From Caulobacter sp. UNC358MFTsu5.1 (GTDB lineage: Bacteria; Pseudomonadota; Alphaproteobacteria; Caulobacterales; Caulobacteraceae), in the NCBI RefSeq assembly GCF_000712075.1, contig NZ_JONW01000008.1, positions 310,001 through 374,000 of the forward strand: a stretch of 64,000 nucleotides of DNA, written 5' to 3'. Of this stretch, positions 45,138 through 52,444 are shown one piece after another. The first letter of the stretch is position 1. Each line of letters begins with the position of its first letter. The position numbers and the translations under genes are program-made. Below the pieces are notes generated by a model. The model was given only the letters and a program-made list of their open reading frames with translations, was not told the origin of the DNA and did no database searches.

Positions 45138-45449
45138 ATGCGCGCCCAACTCAAGACCCTCGCCGTCGTCGTCGCCCTCGGCTTCACGGCGTCCACCGTC
45201 GCGGTCACCGCGGCCGAAGCCCAGACCCGCCACAAGGTCTGGGTCTGCAAGAGCACCAAGAGCGCCCGTAACAAGGGCACGGTGATCGGCGCCCTGTCGG
45301 GCGGCACGCTCGGCGCGGTCGTCGCGGGCCACGGCAACAAGACCGAAGGCGCCCTGCTGGGCGGCGCGGTCGGCGCGGTCGCCGGCAACCAGATCGCCAA
45401 GAAGAACTCGAAGAACAAGAACTGCCACTACGAGTACCGCTACTACTAG
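45138..45449 (+). CDS. Glycine-zipper 2TM domain protein
   Basis: 103 residues, GGAG before ATG 45138. Signal peptide (MRAQLKTLAVVVALGFTASTVAVTA), a short segment with WVCKSTKSARNKG, then a glycine zipper GTVIGALSGGTLGAVVAGHGNKTEGALLGGAVGAVAGNQIAKK and a C-terminal Cys-Tyr-rich tail. It follows the YDRRY protein by 137 bases on the same strand and shares the zipper layout. Envelope protein of unknown role. The conserved cysteine pair (VCK, NCHY) could be disulfide-bonded in the periplasm. Confidence 0.9.
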   Translation: MRAQLKTLAVVVALGFTASTVAVTAAEAQTRHKVWVCKSTKSARNKGTVIGALSGGTLGAVVAGHGNKTEGALLGGAVGAVAGNQIAKKNSKNKNCHYEYRYY

Positions 45450-45498
45450 AGCTTGGCAGCCGAAAGTGGATGCCGGTTTCGGCGTCCGCCATGCTCTA
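45447..45498. repeat. Alphaproteobacterial TAGAGC...GCTCTA palindrome
   Basis: It starts in the stop codon of the zipper gene: TAGAGCTTGGC, then GCCGAAA...TTTCGGC, then GCCATGCTCTA. It resembles the widespread imperfect palindrome AGAGCATG...CGAAAA...TTTTCGG...CATGCTCT of alphaproteobacteria, as I recall it. Confidence 0.65.
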
Positions 45499-45508
45499 AG
45501 CTGTTAAT

Positions 45509-45533
45509 GGAGCCCGGCTTTTAGCCAGGCTCC
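45509..45533. repeat. GGAGCC/GGCTCC hairpin
   Basis: Stem GGAGCC-GGC paired with GCC-GGCTCC with one internal mismatch and loop TTTTA. It precedes the terminator by about 30 bases, making two hairpins in tandem after the zipper gene. Confidence 0.55.
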
Positions 45534-45561
45534 GGGCGGCCCCGCAAAGGCAGGTCGGGCG

Positions 45562-45587
45562 AAGGGGACGGGAAACCGTCCCCTTTT
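45562..45587 (+). terminator. Terminator of the zipper genes
   Basis: 8-bp stem GGGGACGG/CCGTCCCC with a GAAA loop followed by TTTT; flanking AA/TT extends the pairing. It lies in the convergent space before the LytTR gene. Confidence 0.85.
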
Positions 45588-45605
45588 GCCTGTCCCGCGC
45601 GTCGG

Positions 45606-47039
45606 TCAGCCCGTCGCACGCAGCAGGACCGCCTCGTCGAGGGCCTCGCGCAGGGCCTGCAGGCGGGATCGGCTGACGGGCAGCGGCGGGCCCTCGCGCA
45701 TGTGAAGGCGGCCGCCGCCGTTCTGCCGTTCGAGCCGCTGGACCTGGGCCAGATTGGCGATCACCGACCGATGAACCCGTAGGAAGCTCGGCGGCAGCTG
45801 GACCTCCAGCTGGTCGAGACGCGCGGCGTGCAGCAGGTCGCGTCCGCCGACCAGTCGCAGCTCGGCGTAGTCGTCGGCCCCCACCACCGCCAGGATCTCG
45901 GCGACCGGCACCAGCTCGACCCCGCGCGCGGAGGCCACGGTCAGCCGGTCGGGACGGCTGGCGGCTCGGGTCAGGGCGGCCTCGCGCCCACGATCGTCGC
46001 GGCCCAGCCGAACGACCTCGGCCATCAGCAACGGCACGACCAGTCCGGCGGCGAGCAGGAAGTAGGACAGGTCCACCAGCCACTCGGGAAACCCGACGGC
46101 CAGGACCAGGAACAGCGCCAGATAGGCCAGGGCCGGCCGCGCCCCGGGCAGGCGCTTGCGGACCCCGACCGCGGCGGCGACCCCGGCCAAGATCACGCCG
46201 ATCAGCAAAGCCAGTCCGGTCTTGAGGTCGAAGCCGGGCGCCAGGGCGGTGAGGCCGACGGCGACCGCGCCCAGGACGGTCATCCGCCGACGCGCCCCAG
46301 GCAGAAAGCGGCCTGCGGCGTAGGCCACCAGCATGATCGAGAAGGCGCCTGACAGCGCCCAGATCGCGCTCATCCGCCAGGCGTGCAGGGGATAGGCGTA
46401 GGAGACCAGCGCCCGAAGGCTCTCCACGACGGCTTGCAGGGCCGCGACCGCCGCCATCGCGGCCAGGACCAGACTCGACCCCGTGCGACGCAGGGCATGG
46501 ATCACGCCGAAGCCGAACGCCGCGGCCACCAGCGCGCCGGCCGCGGCGAAGGTCACCGCCAGCAGCGGAATGTGGGCCGAATAGGGATAGGGCCCGACCG
46601 TCGCCGACATGATCGGGCGATCGAAACGCAGGCCGCCGCGGAAGGACGACATGTGCATCACGACCACGTTCGCCCCCGGCCGCCAGGCGGTCTCGGCGAT
46701 CGGCATGGCGATCTGGTAGCGCCCCGGGACCTCGGCGCGGGCGTCGGCGGCGGGACGGCCGTTGGCGCCGAGCCTTCGGCCGTTCAGCCAGACCTCGGAC
46801 GAGGCGACGCCCGCGATGTAGAACGCCTGGGGACGCGTATCCGTCGGCGCGGGCAGGGCTGCGCGGAGCCAGATCTCGCGACCTTGGGGATCGATCGCGC
46901 CGTCCAGCGGACGGCAGTCGGTCAGGACCGGACCGTCAGCGCCCGGAGCGCCACGACAGGCCTGCCACGGCAGATCGTTGGCCCTGGCCAGGGTCGCGAA
47001 ACCGGCCAGGAGGCCGGCGAGGAGAAGGGTTCGCCACAT
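45606..47039 (-). CDS. Membrane-embedded LytTR-type transcriptional regulator
   Basis: 477 residues. A signal sequence leads to a periplasmic beta domain (about 20-160) reminiscent of the galactose-binding-like extracellular part of 7TMR receptors. About seven transmembrane helices follow (about 165-355). The C-terminal LytTR DNA-binding domain is about 370-470 (VAEILAVVGADDYAELRLVGGRDLLHA, LPPSFLRVHRSVIANLAQVQRLERQNGG). So one protein could sense an extracytoplasmic cue and bind DNA directly from the membrane. It is divergent from an exported alpha/beta hydrolase gene with LytTR-type direct repeats between. The signal is unknown. Confidence 0.88.
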   Translation of the reverse strand: MWRTLLLAGLLAGFATLARANDLPWQACRGAPGADGPVLTDCRPLDGAIDPQGREIWLRAALPAPTDTRPQAFYIAGVASSEVWLNGRRLGANGRPAADARAEVPGRYQIAMPIAETAWRPGANVVVMHMSSFRGGLRFDRPIMSATVGPYPYSAHIPLLAVTFAAAGALVAAAFGFGVIHALRRTGSSLVLAAMAAVAALQAVVESLRALVSYAYPLHAWRMSAIWALSGAFSIMLVAYAAGRFLPGARRRMTVLGAVAVGLTALAPGFDLKTGLALLIGVILAGVAAAVGVRKRLPGARPALAYLALFLVLAVGFPEWLVDLSYFLLAAGLVVPLLMAEVVRLGRDDRGREAALTRAASRPDRLTVASARGVELVPVAEILAVVGADDYAELRLVGGRDLLHAARLDQLEVQLPPSFLRVHRSVIANLAQVQRLERQNGGGRLHMREGPPLPVSRSRLQALREALDEAVLLRATG

Positions 47040-47079
47040 GGCGTCAGTCTAGGGCGCCGCTCGCCGAGATGCGTGGCCA

Positions 47080-47112
47080 TTCACCGACCGGGACGCGCCG
47101 TTGACCGAACCG
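47080..47112. promoter_or_regulatory. Candidate LytTR-binding direct repeats
   Basis: TTCACCGACCG (from 47080) and TTGACCGAACCG (from 47101) are direct repeats with a centre spacing of exactly 21 bases, the two-turn spacing usual for LytTR sites. They lie 40-72 bases upstream of the hydrolase start and in the divergent gap. Confidence 0.65.
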
Positions 47113-47151
47113 CCCCGGACAAATCGGCGCCGTCCCGGCTCTGTCGGCGGC

Positions 47152-48621
47152 ATGAACAGCACATCCCTTCACCGCCGCGCCCTGCTCGCCTCGGGCTTCG
47201 CCACAGGTCTGGCCGCCGGCCTCGCCCTTCCGACGCTCGCCTCGGCCCAGCCCGCTTCCAGCCAGGCCCAGCCGGGACCGCTCCGCTTCAAGAGCCGCGG
47301 CGGCCAGGAGCTCGATGCCGAGCGGGGCTTCTTCGAGGTCCCGGAGGACCGTCGCGATCCCCGCTCGCGCCGCATCCGCCTGAGCTATGTCCGCTTCCGG
47401 TCGACGGCGGCCAGGCCCGGCCCGCCGATCGTCTATCTGGCCGGCGGCCCCGGCGGCACGGCGACCGGCGCGGCGGCCGGACCGCGCTTTCCGATCTTCA
47501 TGGCCCTGCGCGAGGTGGCCGACGTGATCGCCTTCGACCAACGGGGCACGGGGCTGTCGAACGCCATCCCGGCGCGGCCGGCCTCGACGCGGCCGCCGCC
47601 GGTGTTCACGGAGGCCGGGCTGACCGCCTGGTTCCGCGCCGAGTTCCAGGAGGCCTGGCTAGACTGGACCAAGGCCGGCGTGGCCATGACCGGCTACAAC
47701 ACCGCCCAGAACGCCGACGACATCGACGACCTGCGCCATCACCTGGGCGTGGAGAAGGTCGATCTCTGGGGCATCAGCTACGGCTCGCACCTGGCCCTCA
47801 GCGCGCTCAAGCGGCACGGCGACCGGATCAACCGCGTGGCCCTGGCCAGCCTGGAGGGCCAGGACCAGACGGTGAAGCGGCCAGCGGCGATCGACCGCTT
47901 CCTGCGCCAGGTGGACGCCCTGCTGGACGCCGACCCGGCGGTCCGCGCCGCGGTCCCCGACCTGCCCGCGCTGATGCGCCGCGTCCACGCGAGGCTGGAG
48001 GCCCAGCCGGCCGTGACGAAGGTCACGCTGAAGGGCGCGCCGGGCGAGATCGCGATGGGCGGCTTCGGCGTCCAGATGCTGGCGGGCGGACTGATCGCCA
48101 ATCCCAACACCCTGGCCCTCCTACCGAGCCTGTACCTGGCCCTCGACGCCGGACGGACCGATGTGCTGGCGCCGTTCCTGGGCGACGTGGCCGACCTGCT
48201 GAGCGTGACCGGCATGCCCGAGGCCACGGACCTGGCGTCGGGGATTTCGCCGGGCCGGCTGGCCCTGGTCCGGCGCGAGGCGAAGGCCGCCGTGCTGGGC
48301 GAGGCGCTGAACTTCCCGATGCCGCAGCTGCTGGGCGCGGTTCCGGGAGCCGATCTGGGCGAAGGCTTCCGGGCGTCGCTGCGCATCGACCACCCCGCCC
48401 TGCTGGTCGCCGGCTCGCTGGACGGCCGCACGCCGCTGGCCGAACAGGACGTGGTGGCGGCCCAGTTCACGCATAAGTCCCGGGTGATCGTCGAGAACGC
48501 CGGCCACAACGTCTTCGAGGCCCATCCCGACGTGCAGGGCCTGCTGGTGCGGTTCTTCCGCGGCGAGGCCGTGGCCGACACCCGGCTGAGCCTGCCGCCA
48601 CCGAAGTTCCGCCTGGCGTAG
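47152..48621 (+). CDS. Exported alpha/beta-fold hydrolase (TAP/proline iminopeptidase-like)
   Basis: 489 residues from ATG 47152. The N-terminus MNSTSLHRRALLASGFATGLAAGLALPTLASAQ has a twin arginine and fits a Tat or Sec signal with ASA cleavage. The alpha/beta hydrolase shows PPIVYLAGGPGGTATG (oxyanion region) and the nucleophile elbow GISYGSH; the C-terminal TAP-like segment contains HPALLVAGSLDGRTPL and NAGHNVFEAHP with the terminal His. It is predicted to cleave N-terminal or short peptide or ester substrates in the periplasm. It is probably the target of the divergent LytTR regulator. Confidence 0.92.
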   Translation: MNSTSLHRRALLASGFATGLAAGLALPTLASAQPASSQAQPGPLRFKSRGGQELDAERGFFEVPEDRRDPRSRRIRLSYVRFRSTAARPGPPIVYLAGGPGGTATGAAAGPRFPIFMALREVADVIAFDQRGTGLSNAIPARPASTRPPPVFTEAGLTAWFRAEFQEAWLDWTKAGVAMTGYNTAQNADDIDDLRHHLGVEKVDLWGISYGSHLALSALKRHGDRINRVALASLEGQDQTVKRPAAIDRFLRQVDALLDADPAVRAAVPDLPALMRRVHARLEAQPAVTKVTLKGAPGEIAMGGFGVQMLAGGLIANPNTLALLPSLYLALDAGRTDVLAPFLGDVADLLSVTGMPEATDLASGISPGRLALVRREAKAAVLGEALNFPMPQLLGAVPGADLGEGFRASLRIDHPALLVAGSLDGRTPLAEQDVVAAQFTHKSRVIVENAGHNVFEAHPDVQGLLVRFFRGEAVADTRLSLPPPKFRLA

Positions 48622-48627
48622 CGGGTC

Positions 48628-49062
48628 CTAGTTGACCTCGGTCTTCTTCGGCGCGGCCGGCGGCAGGGGCGCGATCTTGACGCCGTCCTCGACCAGGGCC
48701 TTGACCTCCTTGGCCGAGGCCTCGCCGTAGATGCCGCGCTCCTCGGACTTGCCCTCGTGGATGTCGCGCGCCTCCTTGGCGAAGCGGTCGCCCACATAGT
48801 CGAAGTTCTCCTCGACCTGGCGGCGGACCTCGCCCATGGCGGTCATCATCATCTCGCGCATCTTCGGATCGACGGCGGGCGCGGACTTCTGGGCCTTCGT
48901 CCCCGCCACGGCGGGGGCCATGATCTGCTTGCGCACGCCCTTGGAGCCGCACAGCGGGCATTCCAGCAGTCCGCGCGCGGCCTGGTCGTCATAGTCGGAC
49001 GACGAGCCGAACCAGCCTTCGAAGGCGTGGTCGTGATCGCAGCTGAGCGCGTACCTGATCAT
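48628..49062 (-). CDS. DUF1178 family protein
   Basis: 144 residues. MIRYALSCDHDHAFEGWFGSSSDYDDQAARGLLECPLCGSKGVRKQIMAP is the DUF1178 N-terminus: a zinc-ribbon-like pair (CDH, CPLCGS) similar to regulatory FmdB-type proteins. The C-terminal half is acidic/helical. Function unknown; it is conserved next to the nitrilase/grxC/comF group. 16 bases downstream of the nitrilase gene, so it is probably the last gene of that operon. Confidence 0.92.
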   Translation of the reverse strand: MIRYALSCDHDHAFEGWFGSSSDYDDQAARGLLECPLCGSKGVRKQIMAPAVAGTKAQKSAPAVDPKMREMMMTAMGEVRRQVEENFDYVGDRFAKEARDIHEGKSEERGIYGEASAKEVKALVEDGVKIAPLPPAAPKKTEVN

Positions 49063-49078
49063 GGGAGAGATATAGGGA

Positions 49079-49903
49079 CTACGGGCCCGTGAAGGTACGG
49101 GCGTTCTTGAGGGCCGGGATCGCCGCGCGGGCCTCGTCGACGGCCGCGAGATCGAGGTCGGCGATCAACACGCCCGGCTCGTCGTGGTCAAGTTTCCCGA
49201 TCACCTCGCCCCAGGGGCCGACCGCGATCGAGCGGCCCCAGGTGCCCCGGCCGTCCTCGTGGAAGCCGCCTTGCGCCGCCGCGATAACGAACGAGCCGGT
49301 CTCGATGGCCCGGGCCCGCAGCAGGATGTCCCAGTGGGCCTCGCCCGTGGGCCGGGTGAAGGCGGCGGGCGCGGTCAGGACCTGGGCCCCGCCCAGCGCC
49401 AGGGCCCGGTGCAGGGCCGGGAAGCGCATGTCGTAGCAGATGGTCAGGCCGAAATTCGCCAGCGGCGTCTCGACCACCGCGGCCCGGTCGCCGGGCTCGT
49501 AGGTCGCCGACTCCCGCGCCGTCTCGCCGGTCGGCAGGTCGACGTCGAACATGTGCAGCTTGTCGTAGGTGGCCACGATCGCGCCGGTCGGGTCGATCAC
49601 CGCCTGGCGGTTCGCCGCCTTGCCGTCCTCGCGCAGCACCAGGGCCGAACCGACGTCGATCCAGACGCCGAGCTCGCGGGCCAGGTCGCGCAGGCCGCGC
49701 ACCACCAGGTCGTCCTCCAGCGAGACCAGGGTCGGCAGGAGCTTGGTGCGGTCCTTCTGCAGGACGTTGGTGCATTCCGGCGTCAGGATGAACCGGGCGT
49801 CCTGCGCCGCCGCCTCCCGCACCAGGGGCGCGACATGGGCCAGCGCCGCCGCGTGGGTGGCGGGCGTGCGGGTCTGGATCAGGCCGACTCGAAGCTGGGT
49901 CAT
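49079..49903 (-). CDS. Carbon-nitrogen hydrolase (Nit2/omega-amidase type)
   Basis: 274 residues. The Glu-Lys-Cys catalytic triad is visible: LTPECTNVL (Glu), YDKLHMFDVD (Lys) and LTICYDMRFPAL (Cys). It probably deaminates alpha-ketoglutaramate or similar amides in the cytoplasm, as in Nit2/deaminated-glutathione amidase. Its ATG overlaps the grxC stop by four bases (ATGA), so translation is likely coupled. It is part of the comF-grxC-nit-DUF1178 operon. Confidence 0.93.
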   Translation of the reverse strand: MTQLRVGLIQTRTPATHAAALAHVAPLVREAAAQDARFILTPECTNVLQKDRTKLLPTLVSLEDDLVVRGLRDLARELGVWIDVGSALVLREDGKAANRQAVIDPTGAIVATYDKLHMFDVDLPTGETARESATYEPGDRAAVVETPLANFGLTICYDMRFPALHRALALGGAQVLTAPAAFTRPTGEAHWDILLRARAIETGSFVIAAAQGGFHEDGRGTWGRSIAVGPWGEVIGKLDHDEPGVLIADLDLAAVDEARAAIPALKNARTFTGP

Positions 49904-50154
49904 GCGGCCAGAAGCGCGTCCAGCTTGCCCTCGCGCTCGAGGGCCATCATGTCGTCGCAGCCGCCGATGTGCTGCTCGCCCACGAAGATCTGCGGGAAGG
50001 TGGTGCGGCCCGAGCGGTCCATCATCTCCTTGCGCAGCGCCGGATCCATGCCCGCTTCGATCTCTGTGAAGTCGGCGCCCTTGTCGTTGAGCAGCTTCAC
50101 GGCCCGCGAGCAGTAGCCGCAGAACGGACGGGTGTAGATGGTGACCTTGGCCAT
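49900..50154 (-). CDS. grxC: Glutaredoxin 3
   Basis: 84 residues, normal Grx3 length. The active site reads FCGYC rather than the classical CPYC. The TFPQIFVGEQHIGGCDD segment carries the cis-Pro and glutathione contacts. It reduces disulfides and mixed disulfides with glutathione in the cytoplasm. Coupled to the nitrilase gene and 31 bases downstream of comF. Confidence 0.95.
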   Translation of the reverse strand: MAKVTIYTRPFCGYCSRAVKLLNDKGADFTEIEAGMDPALRKEMMDRSGRTTFPQIFVGEQHIGGCDDMMALEREGKLDALLAA

Positions 50155-50185
50155 GGGGAATCCGTAACAGAAGTCGTTTCCGTCC

Positions 50186-50893
50186 TCATATAGGACGCGC
50201 TTGCATTTCTGTAACGCGCGCGACGACGGCGAGTGACACTTGTGTGGCGCCGGCCGCCAGCAGGGCCCGGGCGCAGCCCTCGGCCGTGGCGCCGGTGGTC
50301 AGGACGTCGTCGACCAGCAGCACCCGGCGGCCGATCACCCGGTGGCGGCGCCGTTCGGGCACGGCGAAGGCGGCGGCGACATTGCGGCGGCGGCCGTCGG
50401 CCGACTTGCCGCCCTGGCTGTCGGTATCGCGCCGGCGCACCAGGGCGTCGGGCAGATAGGTCCGGCCGGTCATGGCGCACAGCGGCCGGGCGATCTCGGC
50501 GGCCTGGTTGTAGCGGCGTTTCAGCAGGCGCGAGGGGTGCATGGGCACGGGGACCACCGCCTGCGCCTCGTCCAGAAGGTCGGCGGCGCTGCGCGACAGC
50601 CAGCGGGCGAACAGGCCCGACAGGTCGGTGCGATCGGCGTGCTTGAGCTTGAGGATCAGGTCGCGCGAGTGCTCGTCGTAGAGGCAGGCGGCCCGCGCCC
50701 GGGCGAAGGCGCGGGGTCTCGTCTGGCACAGGACGCAGCGGACCTCGCCGGCGTCGAAGGCGAAGGCCGCGCCGCAGCCGTCGCAGACCGGACCGTCCAG
50801 GAAGGTGATGCGGCTCCACGCCTGCGCCGACAGCCCCGAGGTCAGGGCCGCCCCGCCGTCGAAGGCGCGCGGCGGCAGGATCAGGTCCAGCAT
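50186..50893 (-). CDS. comF: ComF-family phosphoribosyltransferase-fold protein
   Basis: 235 residues from ATG 50893; upstream frame extensions are an artefact. N-terminal zinc-binding pairs CDGC and CVLC, central VVPVPMHPSRLLKRRYNQAAEIARPL, and the PRPP motif VLLVDDVLTTGATAEG. ComF-type proteins act in DNA uptake or are cytoplasmic PRTases of unknown substrate. First gene of the comF-grxC-nit-DUF1178 operon; divergent from the methyltransferase gene. Confidence 0.95.
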   Translation of the reverse strand: MLDLILPPRAFDGGAALTSGLSAQAWSRITFLDGPVCDGCGAAFAFDAGEVRCVLCQTRPRAFARARAACLYDEHSRDLILKLKHADRTDLSGLFARWLSRSAADLLDEAQAVVPVPMHPSRLLKRRYNQAAEIARPLCAMTGRTYLPDALVRRRDTDSQGGKSADGRRRNVAAAFAVPERRRHRVIGRRVLLVDDVLTTGATAEGCARALLAAGATQVSLAVVARVTEMQARPI

Positions 50894-50963
50894 CCCCCGA
50901 GCGAACGCCGTAACGCCAGCAGGCGGTTTCCAAGAAGCGCGAGAAGCCCCATCTTGCGCCGAC

Positions 50964-51878
50964 ATGACCGCCGCCCCCCTGCTCTTCGACCGCGCCCTGC
51001 TGCGCGCCCGTCTCGACCGCGCCGCCCCCGGCTTCCAGGCCGCCGACTTCCTGAAGGCCCGCGCCGCCGAGGACGCCGTGCTGCGCCTGGAAGCGATCCT
51101 GCGGGAGTTTCCGGTGGCGGTCGACCTGGGAAGCCGAAACGGCGCTTTCTCGCGCGCCCTGGCCGAAAGCGACGCCCGCGCCAAGGTCGGCCTGCTGATC
51201 GAGACCGACCTGTCGGAGCGGATGCTGGCGGGCCGCGGCGGCGCGCAGGTCGTCGCCGACGAGGAACGCCTGCCGTTCGGCGACGAGACCCTGGACCTGG
51301 CCGTCTCGACCCTGGCCCTGCACTGGACCAACGACCTGGTCGGCGCCCTGATCCAGGTCCGCCGCGCGCTCAAGCCCGACGGCCTGTTCGTCGGCGCCCT
51401 GTTCGGCGGGGCCACCCTGACCGAGCTGCGCCAGGCCCTGCTGGCCGCCGAGGACGAGATCACCGGCGGAGCCTTCCCGCGCGTCTCGCCGTTCGCCGAC
51501 ACGGTCGACGCCGCGGGCCTGCTGCAGCGCGCCGGCTTCGCCCTGCCGGTGGCCGACAAGGACCGGGTCAAGGTGCGCTACGCCCACCCGCTGGCCCTGC
51601 TCAAGGACCTGCGGGCCATGGGCGAGACCAGCGTGCTGATCGACCGCTCGCGCAAGCCCCTGAGCCGCAAGGTGCTGTTCCGGGCGATGGAGATCTATCA
51701 GGCGCGCTTCGCCGAGCCCGACGGCCGGGTGCCGGCCACGTTCGAGATCATCACCGTCACCGGCTGGGCCCCGCACGAGCGCCAGCAGAAGCCCCTGCGC
51801 CCCGGCTCGGCCAAGATGCGCCTGGCGGATGCGCTGGGCACGGTGGAGCAGCCGGCGGGCGACAAGGCCGGGAGCTAG
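50964..51878 (+). CDS. SAM-dependent methyltransferase-fold protein (BioC/NDUFAF5 type)
   Basis: 304 residues from ATG 50964. The N-terminal LLFDRALLRARLDRAAP is the NDUFAF5/BioC-like start. The SAM fold has VAVDLGSRNGAFSRAL, where motif I is degenerate (DLGSRNG for the usual E/DxGxGxG). DEERLPFGDETLDLAVSTLALHWTNDL and YPLKDLRAMGE-like AHPLALLKDLRAMGETS follow. It may act in complex-I assembly by arginine hydroxylation or in biotin synthesis; adjacency to comF is conserved. Substrate unknown. Confidence 0.88.
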   Translation: MTAAPLLFDRALLRARLDRAAPGFQAADFLKARAAEDAVLRLEAILREFPVAVDLGSRNGAFSRALAESDARAKVGLLIETDLSERMLAGRGGAQVVADEERLPFGDETLDLAVSTLALHWTNDLVGALIQVRRALKPDGLFVGALFGGATLTELRQALLAAEDEITGGAFPRVSPFADTVDAAGLLQRAGFALPVADKDRVKVRYAHPLALLKDLRAMGETSVLIDRSRKPLSRKVLFRAMEIYQARFAEPDGRVPATFEIITVTGWAPHERQQKPLRPGSAKMRLADALGTVEQPAGDKAGS

Positions 51879-51910
51879 GGCGGTTTCTCAGCTTTGGATC
51901 GCCTTCTTGA

Positions 51911-51946
51911 TCCGCTCATCCCGGCATTCGCCGGGATGAGCGGATA
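51911..51946. repeat. CCGCTCATCCCGGC palindrome, inverted copy
   Basis: 16-bp perfect arms ATCCGCTCATCCCGGC/GCCGGGATGAGCGGAT with loop ATTC, the reverse complement of the GAAT loop at 40192, so the element lies in opposite orientation. It is between convergent gene ends. Confidence 0.92.
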
Positions 51947-51966
51947 AGAGGGATAAGGCGGACGCT

Positions 51967-52377
51967 TCACAGCAGGTCGCGCAGCCAGGCGATCAGCGGC
52001 AGGTCGGCCGGCGGCATCGGATAGTCGGCCAGCTGGTCGGGCTTCACCCATTTCAGCGCCTCGTGCTCCTTGGCCGTGACCACGCCGTCCCAGCGCCGCA
52101 GCAGGTACAGCGGCATCAGCAGGTGGAAGGTCTCGTAGGTGTGCGAGGCGAAGACGAACGGCGCCAGGCAGGCCTGGGCGACCTTGATGTCCAGCTCCTC
52201 GTGCAGCTCGCGGATGAGGCACTGCTCGGGCGTCTCGCCCGGCTCGACCTTGCCGCCGGGAAACTCCCACAACCCCGCCAGCGACTTGCCCTGCGGGCGC
52301 CGGCAGATCAGCACGCGGCCGTCGACATCGATCAGGGCGGCGGCGGCGACGAGGACGGTGGGCTTGGGCGCGGTCAT
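51967..52377 (-). CDS. mutT: MutT-type nucleoside triphosphate pyrophosphohydrolase
   Basis: 136 residues. The Nudix box is GGKVEPGETPEQCLIRELHEELDI, matching Gx5Ex7REUxEExGU, in a short single-domain protein ending LIAWLRDLL. It hydrolyses 8-oxo-dGTP or related oxidised nucleotides, keeping mutations low. It is part of the mutT-methyltransferase-comF cluster of alphaproteobacteria. Confidence 0.93.
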   Translation of the reverse strand: MTAPKPTVLVAAAALIDVDGRVLICRRPQGKSLAGLWEFPGGKVEPGETPEQCLIRELHEELDIKVAQACLAPFVFASHTYETFHLLMPLYLLRRWDGVVTAKEHEALKWVKPDQLADYPMPPADLPLIAWLRDLL

Positions 52378-52417
52378 GGGGCGTTAGTTGAACGTCCAGA
52401 GCGGATTGGCAACCTTG

Positions 52418-52444
52418 AATCCCTCTCTCTATGAGAGAGGGATT
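52418..52444. repeat. Perfect 12-bp hairpin over the end of the GH43 gene
   Basis: AATCCCTCTCTC and GAGAGAGGGATT around TAT; the GH43 stop codon lies inside it. It could be a terminator but no U-run follows on the minus strand. Confidence 0.65.
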
